DNA of 64,000 bases from the NCBI RefSeq assembly GCF_000425805.1, contig NZ_AUED01000002.1:580014-644013 (forward strand), written 5' to 3'. Below the pieces are notes generated by a model. That model did not search any database. It was not told where the DNA came from and worked only from the letters and a program-made list of their open reading frames with translations. Both the position numbers and the translations under genes were made by a program. Shown in pieces: positions 37,308 to 45,350 of the stretch. This DNA is from Pseudomonas vranovensis DSM 16006. GTDB taxonomy: Bacteria; Pseudomonadota; Gammaproteobacteria; Pseudomonadales; Pseudomonadaceae. The stretch's first letter is position 1; each line of letters opens with the position of its first letter.

Positions 37308-38057
37308 ATGCCGCCGGGCCATTCATGTACATATATAGAAGCTGAACCTTTCGCCGTTTCCAGTTTCTATGATGCGCCCGCCTGAGGAAGGCTGGCGCAT
37401 GACCAAGGGGCCGGGCTGCTCTGATTGTTTCAGGATCGGAGGGGCCTAGGGGTACAGGGAGTGCCCCCGATGAGGGCCGGGTCAGGTGAAGCAGCAACGG
37501 AAGTTTCAGGTCGGGCGACCCGCCTCAGGGGACATGCCTGACCGAGCTTCCGTAGCGCTTTGACTCTCTGTCGACATTCCTTCCTTCAGTTATTCCCTTT
37601 TCCTACAAAGTACGTCGACGCATATTTTCGCTCGACCGTATATCTATATTTTTTCGTCGCGTTTCAACCTTCGGATGAAAGCCATTTCACGCATTCGGAT
37701 TGTCGAACAATGGCCTTTTGCATTCAGGTGGATACGTCCAAATCGGCCGTAATATGGCGCTTTGGCCATCGTCGGAATTCCGAACGAGCCGTTCGCAACC
37801 CCTTGGGACGCAAGTTTTGCTGCAGAAATATCATGCCGATTCGGCATAGGGTAGTCGTTTACGGCATTAGACGGGGCACCCTTGCGTGGGAATAGTTGCG
37901 CCTTTTTTCGCTGGCCTGAGCGTTCAAACGCTCGCTCGCGGTGACCTTCTACGGAGTCGCCTGCCGATAGCCACCACCGACCATTTTATGCTGGCAATAG
38001 CTCTGGGTCGCGGTTGTCAGCCTGGTGCCCGTGTCCACTTCAAGAAAAGGTAACGAC
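37308..38057. other. 750-base gap upstream of gltP with a structured core
   Basis: No convincing gene is present. The first part (37400-37560) is GC-rich and highly foldable; see the separate ncRNA candidate. The second part (37560-37900) is unusually AT-rich for this genome, with runs such as TATATCTATATTTTTTCG around 37639. The last 150 bases should hold the gltP promoter, but I could not fix it. An open frame at 37560-37895 looks like chance: no ribosome site and no recognisable domain. Confidence 0.6.
37430..37560. ncRNA. Unassigned structured RNA candidate
   Basis: Nested complementary blocks are visible: CGGAAG (37498-37503) with CTTCCG (37547-37552), enclosing TCAGG (37506-37510) with CCTGA (37537-37541). 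Upstream, GGCC TAGGGG pairs partly with CCCC and GGCC between 37443 and 37478. The block resembles no riboswitch or sRNA I can name; a GTCAGGT-GAAGCAGC stretch superficially recalls 4.5S RNA but lacks its GGAA-loop segment. Strand and ends are unknown. Confidence 0.35.
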
Positions 38058-39389
38058 ATGAAGAAGGCAAAGCTAAGCCTCGCCTGGCAGATCCTCATCG
38101 GTCTGGTACTGGGGATTGCAATCGGCGCTTTACTGAATCATTTCAGTGCAGAAAAGGCATGGTGGATCAGTAACGTCCTGCAACCTGCTGGTGACATCTT
38201 CATTCGCCTGATCAAGATGATCGTTATCCCGATCGTGATTTCGTCGCTGATCGTGGGTATCGCCGGGGTTGGCGATGCGAAAAAACTGGGCAGCATTGGC
38301 CTCAAGACCATCATCTACTTCGAGGTGGTCACCACCATCGCGATCGTGGTCGGCCTGGTTCTGGCCAACCTGTTCCACCCGGGTGCCGGCATCGACATGA
38401 GCACGCTGGGTACTGTGGATATCTCCAAGTACCAGGCCACGGCGGCCGAGGTTCAGCATGAGCATGCGTTCATCGAGACCATCCTCAACTTGATCCCATC
38501 GAACATCTTCGCAGCGCTGATGCGCGGTGAGATGCTGCCGATCATCTTCTTCTCGGTGCTGTTCGGCCTTGGTTTGTCGAGCCTGCAGGCCGACATCCGC
38601 GACCCGCTGGTGAAAACCTTCCAGGGCGTCTCCGAAGCCATGTTCAAGGTCACTCACATGATCATGAACTACGCGCCAATCGGTGTGTTCGCGCTGATCG
38701 CCGTGACCGTTGCAAACTTCGGTTTCGCCTCGCTGCTGCCATTGGCCAAGCTGGTATTGCTGGTGTACTTCGCCATCGCCTTCTTCGCCTTCATGGTGCT
38801 GGGCCTGATCGCTCGCCTGTTCGGCTTCTCGGTGATCAAGTTGATGCGCATCTTCAAGGATGAGCTGGTGCTGGCCTACTCCACCGCCAGTTCCGAGACC
38901 GTGCTGCCGCGTGTGATCGAGAAGATGGAAGCCTACGGTGCGCCGAAAGCCATCTGCAGCTTCGTGGTTCCGACCGGCTACTCGTTCAACCTGGACGGCT
39001 CGACCCTGTACCAGAGCATCGCGGCCATCTTCATCGCCCAGCTGTACGGCATTGACCTGTCGCTGAGCCAGCAGCTGCTGCTGGTCCTGACCCTGATGGT
39101 CACCTCCAAGGGTATCGCCGGTGTTCCGGGCGTGTCCTTCGTGGTGTTGCTGGCCACCCTGGGCAGTGTCGGCATTCCGCTGGAAGGCCTGGCTTTCATC
39201 GCCGGTGTAGACCGCGTGATGGACATGGCGCGTACCGCCCTGAACGTGATCGGCAACGCCCTGGCTGTTCTGGTCATCGCTCGCTGGGAAGGCATGTATG
39301 ACGATGCCAAGGGCCAGCGCTACTGGAACTCCCTGCCGCACTGGCGCAGCAAAGAAGCTGCACCTGCCGGCAAGACTGCCAACCACTAA
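38058..39389 (+). CDS. gltP: Glutamate/aspartate:proton symporter
   Basis: A 443-residue DAACS (SLC1) family transporter with eight helices and two re-entrant hairpins. The hallmark loops are present: AYSTASSETVLPR (HP1), VPTGYSFNLDGST (TM7) and VTSKGIAGVPG (HP2). It imports glutamate and aspartate with protons; dicarboxylate use cannot be excluded. The start MKKAKLSLAWQ follows AAAAGG. A terminator follows the gene. Confidence 0.93.
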   Translation: MKKAKLSLAWQILIGLVLGIAIGALLNHFSAEKAWWISNVLQPAGDIFIRLIKMIVIPIVISSLIVGIAGVGDAKKLGSIGLKTIIYFEVVTTIAIVVGLVLANLFHPGAGIDMSTLGTVDISKYQATAAEVQHEHAFIETILNLIPSNIFAALMRGEMLPIIFFSVLFGLGLSSLQADIRDPLVKTFQGVSEAMFKVTHMIMNYAPIGVFALIAVTVANFGFASLLPLAKLVLLVYFAIAFFAFMVLGLIARLFGFSVIKLMRIFKDELVLAYSTASSETVLPRVIEKMEAYGAPKAICSFVVPTGYSFNLDGSTLYQSIAAIFIAQLYGIDLSLSQQLLLVLTLMVTSKGIAGVPGVSFVVLLATLGSVGIPLEGLAFIAGVDRVMDMARTALNVIGNALAVLVIARWEGMYDDAKGQRYWNSLPHWRSKEAAPAGKTANH

Positions 39390-39411
39390 GGTGCAGCCTG
39401 GCTGAACAAGA

Positions 39412-39436
39412 AGCCCCGACCTGGTCGGGGCTTTTT
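39412..39436 (+). terminator. Rho-independent terminator of gltP
   Basis: A perfect 9-bp stem, AGCCCCGAC (39412-39420) with GTCGGGGCT (39424-39432), a CTG loop and a following run of T residues. Confidence 0.9.
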
Positions 39437-39515
39437 GCATTGTGCCCCCGAGGACCGCGCGCCCCCGGGGGGCAGCTGTGGCATCATTTGTCGCAACTTT
39501 GTGGGGGAACATCGG

Positions 39516-40745
39516 ATGCTCAACGGCCTTTGGCTTGGTTTTTTCGTGGTCGCGGCCATCTCCGCGCTGGCGCAATGGCTGGTGGGCGGCAACGCCGGAA
39601 TTTTTGCCGCAATGGTCGAAAGCATCTTTGCCATGGCCAAGCTGTCGGTCGAGGTGATGGTGCTGTTGTTCGGGACCCTGACGCTCTGGCTGGGCTTTCT
39701 GAAAATCGCCGAGAAGGCCGGTATCGTCGACTGGCTGGCCAAGATACTCGGCCCCCTGTTCGCCCGGCTGATGCCCGAAGTGCCGCCCGGTCACCCGGCC
39801 CTGGGTCTGATCACCCTGAACTTCGCCGCCAACGGCCTGGGCCTGGATAACGCTGCTACGCCTATTGGCCTCAAGGCCATGCGCGCGCTGCAGGAGCTCA
39901 ACCCCAGCTCGACGACCGCCAGCAACGCGCAGATCCTGTTCCTGGTACTCAACGCCTCGTCCCTGACCCTGCTGCCGGTGACCATCTTCATGTACCGCGC
40001 CCAGCAGGGCGCCATGGACCCCACCCTGGTGTTCCTGCCCATTCTGTTGGCCACCAGTGCCTCCACGCTGGTCGGCCTGCTGTCGGTCGCCGTCATGCAG
40101 CGCCTGCGCTTGTGGGACCCGGTGGTGCTGGCCTACCTGATACCCGGTGCGCTGCTGCTGGGCAGTTTCATGGCGTTTCTCGGCACCTTGTCGGCCACAG
40201 CGCTGGCCGGGCTGTCGTCGATCCTGGGCAACCTGACCTTGTTCGGCCTGATCATGCTGTTCCTGGTGATTGGCGCGTTCAAGCGCGTGAAGGTGTACGA
40301 AACCTTCGTGGAGGGCGCCAAGGAGGGCTTTGACGTCGCCAAGAGCCTTCTGCCCTATCTGGTTGCCATGCTCTGCGCGGTCGGCGTACTGCGTGCCTCA
40401 GGAGCCCTGGAGCTGAGCCTGGACGGTATCCGTCATGTGGTGGAGTGGCTGGGGATGGATACGCGCTTCGTCGAGGGCCTGCCCACCGCCCTGGTCAAGC
40501 CGTTCTCGGGGAGCGCGGCGCGGGCCATGCTGATCGAGACCATGCAGACCCACGGCGTCGACAGCTTCCCAGCCCTGGTGGCGGCGACCATCCAGGGCAG
40601 CACCGAAACCACGTTCTACGTGCTGGCAGTGTATTTCGGGGCGGTCGGTATCCAGCGCGCCCGCCATGCGGTGGGCTGCGCCTTGCTGGCCGAGTTCTCC
40701 GGGGTGGTGGCGGCCATCTGTGTCTGCTACTGGTTCTTTGCCTGA
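39516..40745 (+). CDS. Fused SpmA/SpmB-like membrane protein (nucleoside recognition domains)
   Basis: A 409-residue multi-pass protein with two nucleoside-recognition (Gate) domains in tandem. The N-terminal half resembles SpmA (NFAANGLGLDNAATPIGLKA) and the C-terminal half SpmB (VKPFSGSAARAMLIE and TIQGSTETTFYVLAVYFGAVG). In Bacillus these are two genes for spore dehydration; in non-sporing pseudomonads the role is unknown, perhaps solute transport. The start MLNGLWLGFF is at the first hydrophobic segment. Its end overlaps the convergent lipoprotein gene by 19 bases. Confidence 0.88.
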   Translation: MLNGLWLGFFVVAAISALAQWLVGGNAGIFAAMVESIFAMAKLSVEVMVLLFGTLTLWLGFLKIAEKAGIVDWLAKILGPLFARLMPEVPPGHPALGLITLNFAANGLGLDNAATPIGLKAMRALQELNPSSTTASNAQILFLVLNASSLTLLPVTIFMYRAQQGAMDPTLVFLPILLATSASTLVGLLSVAVMQRLRLWDPVVLAYLIPGALLLGSFMAFLGTLSATALAGLSSILGNLTLFGLIMLFLVIGAFKRVKVYETFVEGAKEGFDVAKSLLPYLVAMLCAVGVLRASGALELSLDGIRHVVEWLGMDTRFVEGLPTALVKPFSGSAARAMLIETMQTHGVDSFPALVAATIQGSTETTFYVLAVYFGAVGIQRARHAVGCALLAEFSGVVAAICVCYWFFA

Positions 40746-41356
40746 ACCTGGTTGGCCTGGGCCAGCGTCCAGGCCACCAGTTGCATCATCAACTGGTCAG
40801 TGGCGCTGCCGAAGCCGTTGACCACTGCCGGTACCTGCTTGTTGGCGAGTGGCTGACGCACTTCAAAGCGCCGGCTGGCGAGAATTCGCTGGGTGCGGCC
40901 TTCAACCAGCCGCGCGTCGTAGCGAATCAGCACCTCTAGTCCGTTGGCACTGTATTCGCTCTGAAAGGCCTGCAGCTCCCCTGCCAGCTCATAGTCGGCC
41001 TGCAGGTTGCTGTCATCGGCACTGAGCTGCGGCACCCGGCCATCACGCTGGAAGGCGTCGAGCATTCGGTTGCGCAGCAGCAAGGGCGCCGGGTCGCTCC
41101 AGCGCGCGCCCTTGTAGGTACTGACCAGGTTGCCTTCCGGGACCACGGCAATTTTCGGGCTGTTGAGCACATCGCTGGCCAGGGGCTTGTTCACCCGCAG
41201 CGACCAGTTGACCACCGCACTTTGCGGTGCCGGGCGGCTGGTTTGGGCCGACGGCAGGCGATAGACGTCGGCAGGTTCGGCCTCTGGCAGGATCGAGCAG
41301 GCGCTGCCCAGGCTCAACGCTGCAGCCAGGGCCAGGTAGCGGCAGGTACGACTCAT
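40727..41356 (-). CDS. ABC-type transport auxiliary lipoprotein (PqiC-like)
   Basis: A 209-residue lipoprotein with lipobox GSAC (Cys20) and the DUF330/ABC-auxiliary domain: VYRLPSAQ, RWSDPAPLLLRNRMLDAF and FEVRQPLANKQVPAVVNGF. Proteins of this type pair with MCE proteins as outer-membrane partners for lipid transfer. It is the last gene of the four-gene MCE operon and overlaps the MCE gene start-to-stop by four bases (ATGA). Confidence 0.88.
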   Translation of the reverse strand: MSRTCRYLALAAALSLGSACSILPEAEPADVYRLPSAQTSRPAPQSAVVNWSLRVNKPLASDVLNSPKIAVVPEGNLVSTYKGARWSDPAPLLLRNRMLDAFQRDGRVPQLSADDSNLQADYELAGELQAFQSEYSANGLEVLIRYDARLVEGRTQRILASRRFEVRQPLANKQVPAVVNGFGSATDQLMMQLVAWTLAQANQVQAKNQ

Positions 41357-42291
41357 GGCGTGAACTCCTTGTTTGTGTCACGGCCGAGCAGGTAGCCGCT
41401 GGGGTTGGCTTCCAGGCGCTGGGAAATCGCCTTCAGCGAATTGAGCGTTTCGCGCAGTTCACGAATGGCCGGGGCCAATTGGTTCAGCCCTTGGGCGCCG
41501 TCATTCAGGGCTTCGCGGTTGTCATTGAGCAGGCTGTTGATGGTGGCGGTGCTCTGGGCCAGGTTCTGCATGGCCAGCTCTGCGCTGCCGAAGGCTTGCT
41601 TGCCCTGGCTGTTGAGCAGGCTATTGGCGTTGCGCATCAGCTCGCTGGTTTGCTGGAGCATGGAACTGGCCTGATTACCGACCTGAGCCAGTTGCTGGAT
41701 GGCAGTACGGATGTCACCGCGCTGCTCGCTGATGGCTGAAGTGGTCTTCTCCAGGTTGGTCAGGGTCTTGCCCAGGTTGGTGGCGTTGTCTTCGGAAAAC
41801 AGGGCGTTGGCGTTGTGTACCAGCATGTTGATGTTGGTCAGGAGGTCGCTGCCGTCATCAAGCAGCCGGGCAATGGGTGACGGCGAGGCATAGATCACCG
41901 GTAGCTTGCCATCCTTGCCCTTGAGTTCCGGGCTTTGCGGCGTACCGCCGCTGAGCTGGATGAAGGAGGTACCGGTGATGCCGGTCAGGGTCAGTTTGGC
42001 TCGGGTGTCTTCCTTCACCGGGGTATCGGCGCTCAGGCGCACTTGCGCCAGTACCCGACGCGGGTCCTTGGGATCAAGGCGCAGGCTGGTGACGTCGCCC
42101 ACCTTGATGCCGCTGTACTGCACCGAGCTGCCCCGGGACAGCCCGGACACCGCTTCGTTGAACACCACTTCGTAATCCTTGAAGGTGCTGTCGACGCTGG
42201 ATTTGGTCAGCCACAGGCCGAACAGCATGGCGCCGGTGACCACAATGACCGTGACCAGGCCGATCAGCACGTGATGTGCACGGGTTTCCAT
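41353..42291 (-). CDS. MCE/MlaD-domain protein
   Basis: A 312-residue protein anchored by one N-terminal helix (about 8-30), then an MCE domain (about 38-120; VQYSGIKVGDVTSLRLDP and ITGTSFIQLSGG) and a long helical region (about 140-290) rich in Asn/Leu/Gln that could form a coiled coil. MCE proteins form hexameric rings that bind lipids in the periplasm. METRAHHVLIG is the chosen start, two bases after the ATPase stop. Confidence 0.92.
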   Translation of the reverse strand: METRAHHVLIGLVTVIVVTGAMLFGLWLTKSSVDSTFKDYEVVFNEAVSGLSRGSSVQYSGIKVGDVTSLRLDPKDPRRVLAQVRLSADTPVKEDTRAKLTLTGITGTSFIQLSGGTPQSPELKGKDGKLPVIYASPSPIARLLDDGSDLLTNINMLVHNANALFSEDNATNLGKTLTNLEKTTSAISEQRGDIRTAIQQLAQVGNQASSMLQQTSELMRNANSLLNSQGKQAFGSAELAMQNLAQSTATINSLLNDNREALNDGAQGLNQLAPAIRELRETLNSLKAISQRLEANPSGYLLGRDTNKEFTP

Positions 42292-42292
42292 C

Positions 42293-43096
42293 TCAGAGCT
42301 CCTTTGCCACTGTGGCGGCCTGATACGCCGCGCGACCACGGGGGCCGTGAAAATATTCGTGAATCCAGGTGTCGTCGGTGTCTTCGACCTGGGCAATGGG
42401 ACCTGCCACCAGTACTTTCTTCTGCGACAGCACTGCCACTCGGTCAGTGATGGTGTAGAGAGTGTCGAGGTCGTGGGTGATCAGGAACACGCTCAGGCCC
42501 AGGGCATCGCGCAGGGTCAGGATCAGTTGGTCGAAGGCCGCCGCGCCGATCGGATCCAGGCCTGCGGTAGGCTCATCGAGAAACAGGATGTCGGGATCAA
42601 GGGCCAGGGCCCGGGCCAATGCAGCGCGCTTGACCATGCCGCCGGAGAGTGACGAGGGGTATTTGTCGGCGGCGGAAATCGGCAAGCCGGCCAACGCCAG
42701 CTTGACCCCGGCCAAGTGCTCGGCATCGGGCCGGGACAAGCCCGCGTGCTCGATCAATGGCAGGGCGACGTTCTCGGTCACGGTCAATGAAGAGAACAGC
42801 GCGCCCTTCTGGAACAGCACGCCAAAGCGGCGTTCGACCTTCGAGCGCTGCTCGTCATTAAGGCCCGTGAGGTCCTGTCCAAATACCTTCACCTGCCCTT
42901 CGTTGGGCCGCCGCAAGCCGACAATGCTGCGCAGCAGCACCGACTTGCCACTGCCCGACCCGCCCACCACGGCCAGGATTTCGCCACGGTACAGGTCAAG
43001 GTCCAATTGCTCGTGCACGCTCTGGGTGCCGAAGCGGTTGCAGATGCCCCGGGCTTCGATCACTGCCTCGCGGCCGTCGGTGGTTGTCTGACTCAC
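42293..43096 (-). CDS. MCE-type ABC transporter ATP-binding protein (MlaF-like)
   Basis: A 267-residue ABC ATPase: Walker A GGSGSGKSVLLRSI near residue 45, signature LSGGMVKRAALARAL, Walker B ILFLDEPTAGLDPIG and H-loop LITHDLDTL. The MVKR form of the signature is typical of MlaF. It powers the MCE lipid transporter with the MlaE-type permease. It overlaps the permease stop by four bases. Confidence 0.92.
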   Translation of the reverse strand: MSQTTTDGREAVIEARGICNRFGTQSVHEQLDLDLYRGEILAVVGGSGSGKSVLLRSIVGLRRPNEGQVKVFGQDLTGLNDEQRSKVERRFGVLFQKGALFSSLTVTENVALPLIEHAGLSRPDAEHLAGVKLALAGLPISAADKYPSSLSGGMVKRAALARALALDPDILFLDEPTAGLDPIGAAAFDQLILTLRDALGLSVFLITHDLDTLYTITDRVAVLSQKKVLVAGPIAQVEDTDDTWIHEYFHGPRGRAAYQAATVAKEL

Positions 43097-44235
43097 CAGC
43101 CCATCTCCATGAAGAACAGTGCGGCTATCGCATCCAGCACGATCACCACGAAAATCGACTGCACCACGCTGGAGGTGGTGTGGGCGCCCACCGACTCGGC
43201 ACTGCCGCTGACCTTAAACCCTTCCAGACAGCCAATGGCGGCGATCAGGAAGGCAAAGAACGGTGCCTTGGCCAGGCCGACCAGAAAATGCTGCACACCA
43301 ATATCGCTTTGCAGCAACGACAGGAACATGGCTGGCGAGATATCCAGCGACAGCGCACAAACCACGGCCCCGCCGATGATCCCGCAGATCATTGCCAGGA
43401 ACGTCAGCAGAGGCAGTGCGATCAGCAGTGCCAATACGCGCGGGACCACCAGCAGCTCTACCGGGTCCAGGCCCAGGGTGCGGATAGCGTCGATCTCTTC
43501 GTTGGCCTTCATCGAGCCGATCTGCGCGGTGAAGGCACTGGCGGTGCGGCCGGCCATGAGGATGGCGGTCAGCAGTACGCCGAATTCACGCAGGAACGAG
43601 AACGCGACCAGGTCGACGGTGAAGATACTGGCGCCGAACCCGGCCAGTACTGTCGCGCCCAGGAAGGCCACCACGGCACCCACCAGAAAGGTCAGCAAGG
43701 CGACAATGGGCGCTGCGTCCAGGCCGGTCTGTTCGATATGGGCGACCACTGCCGTGACGCGCCAGCGCCGGGGCTGGAACAGGCGAAGGAAAATAGTCTG
43801 CAGGATCAGGCCGACAAAGCCCAGGATCTGCAGGGTGTCCTGCCAGAGGGTGTCGACCGCGCAGCCGATGCGGCTGAGCAACTGGATGAGTACCGATTGC
43901 TCGGGTTGTTTTTCCGGGATGCAGAAATTCTGCACCGAGCAGTAGACCGTCTGCAGCAGGGCGCGGCTGGCTTCGGGCAATTGTGCTGATTCGCTCAGGT
44001 GCGACAGGCGTTCGGGCCCCAGCAGTTCGACCAGCAAGGCGGCACCGGCGGTATCGAGCTTGCCCAGCTGGCTGAGGTCGACTTCGGTGTGCTGGTCGTA
44101 CTGCTCCTTCACGCTGTCGCTGTGCTGCTTGAGTTCGGCGTAGTGGGCCAGGGTCCAGTCACCGACGATCTGCAGGCGTGACGGTGTGCTTGCGGTGTCC
44201 AGGGTTGCGCCAGGCGAGTTGATCATAAGCTCCAT
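43093..44235 (-). CDS. MlaE-type permease with N-terminal STAS-like domain
   Basis: A 380-residue protein. The first 100 residues form a soluble STAS-like domain (LQIVGDWTLAHY and VDLSQLGKLDTAGAALLVELLG); the rest is an MlaE permease with about five helices and motifs ILMAGRTASAFTAQIGSMKANEEIDAI and AESVGAHTTSSVVQSIF. In the E. coli Mla system the STAS protein (MlaB) is separate, so here it is fused to the permease. ATG at 44226 is an alternative start. Confidence 0.9.
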   Translation of the reverse strand: MELMINSPGATLDTASTPSRLQIVGDWTLAHYAELKQHSDSVKEQYDQHTEVDLSQLGKLDTAGAALLVELLGPERLSHLSESAQLPEASRALLQTVYCSVQNFCIPEKQPEQSVLIQLLSRIGCAVDTLWQDTLQILGFVGLILQTIFLRLFQPRRWRVTAVVAHIEQTGLDAAPIVALLTFLVGAVVAFLGATVLAGFGASIFTVDLVAFSFLREFGVLLTAILMAGRTASAFTAQIGSMKANEEIDAIRTLGLDPVELLVVPRVLALLIALPLLTFLAMICGIIGGAVVCALSLDISPAMFLSLLQSDIGVQHFLVGLAKAPFFAFLIAAIGCLEGFKVSGSAESVGAHTTSSVVQSIFVVIVLDAIAALFFMEMGW

Positions 44236-44277
44236 GCTGTCTGGCGGCGCGGTACTGCGCCGCCACAGAGCATAGCG

Positions 44278-45300
44278 TTACTGGCTGGCGGTTGCTTGAC
44301 CATCGTCAATCACACGAAAGCGCAGCACGCCGATGACCTGGCCATCTTCGGTCAGCACCCTCACCTGCCAACGACCCACCGGATTGCCGGGGAAGTTCTG
44401 CTTGTGGGTCCAGGCCCGGTAGCCTTCCTTGCGCCCACCATGAATGTCCAGGGCGATGCGATCGACCTCTTTGCCGTCGAACTGCCACACATGGTAGATG
44501 CGCTCGTTCAGCCCGCGGGGTGCATTGATGGCGGTAAAGGCGTAGAGGCCGCTGCTGCGGATCTGGCTGGACTTGATCTCGTTTAGGCTCTTGCCGGGGG
44601 TACGATTCTCGACCTGGGTACTGACCGCTACTTCTGTCATCCACAAGGTTGCCGGCGGCACCCAGGAGCGCAGCATCCAGCCGCTGGCACCGACCGCCAG
44701 GGTCATGACCACCAGCATCACACCGCGTCGCCAATGGCTGATCGGAAAGCTGCTGGCAAGGCTCGGGAACGACAGCAGCATGGCAATACCCAGTGCCAGC
44801 TTGAAGCTCTGCGAAGTGGTCAGGTGCAGGATGATCGGTAGCGCGGTGAGCAGCGCGGCGAACAAGGTCAGGGTATGCAGCGCGAGGAACAGCCAGCGTC
44901 GCGGGGCCAGCCACTTGTAGTACAGCGGGTCGACGATCGAAATCAGCCCGGCAGCGCCCAGCAGGCCGGTAAACACCAGTTGGCCGCTGTTCCAGGTGGT
45001 GGTGACGAAAAAGAACGGGAGGACGAAGAACAGACTCTCCTGGTGGATCATCTGCGTGGCGTAGCGCAGCAGCGGCTGCGGGATCTCGCGCTTGAAGACT
45101 TTGGCGAAGAGTTTGGTGAAGGTGTTTTCCAACATCAGCCAGATCCAGCTGATCAGCATGACGATGGCGATCCAGCTCGCCAGACTTTCCTGGCGGTCGA
45201 CCAGCATGAAACTGGCAATACCGGAGATGAAACCGCCGAGGGCGATTACGCCGGGATAGCGCTTGATCAGCTCGATCAAGCGCTGGAGATACTGAGGCAT
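44278..45300 (-). CDS. DUF5924/DUF2914 membrane protein
   Basis: A 340-residue protein with about seven helices in the first 215 residues and a periplasmic or soluble C-terminal DUF2914-like domain (about 255-335; RIYHVWQFDGKEVDRIALDIHGGRKE split over two strands, and GRWQVRVLTEDGQVIG). No catalytic motif is evident. It is upstream of the MCE operon on the same strand, 42 bases away, and may be co-transcribed. Its function is unknown. Confidence 0.82.
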   Translation of the reverse strand: MPQYLQRLIELIKRYPGVIALGGFISGIASFMLVDRQESLASWIAIVMLISWIWLMLENTFTKLFAKVFKREIPQPLLRYATQMIHQESLFFVLPFFFVTTTWNSGQLVFTGLLGAAGLISIVDPLYYKWLAPRRWLFLALHTLTLFAALLTALPIILHLTTSQSFKLALGIAMLLSFPSLASSFPISHWRRGVMLVVMTLAVGASGWMLRSWVPPATLWMTEVAVSTQVENRTPGKSLNEIKSSQIRSSGLYAFTAINAPRGLNERIYHVWQFDGKEVDRIALDIHGGRKEGYRAWTHKQNFPGNPVGRWQVRVLTEDGQVIGVLRFRVIDDGQATASQ

Positions 45301-45350
45301 TAGAGGTGTTCGCAGGGTGAGGTAATAAACGCTTACAGGATTTTAACCCA

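Noticed and set aside
37478..37500. Similarity to the 4.5S (SRP) RNA core
   Set aside because: A GTCAGGT and a GAAGCAGC element occur close together, but the conserved GGAA-loop segment between them is missing and the flanking stems do not fit.
37560..37895. A 111-residue open frame in the gltP upstream gap
   Set aside because: AT-rich, no ribosome site, no recognisable domain and mixed codon use. I treat it as chance, though a species-specific peptide cannot be excluded.
38130..39794. A 554-residue open frame antisense to gltP
   Set aside because: It spans the gltP gene and its terminator and has the same His/Gln/Asp-rich shadow composition.
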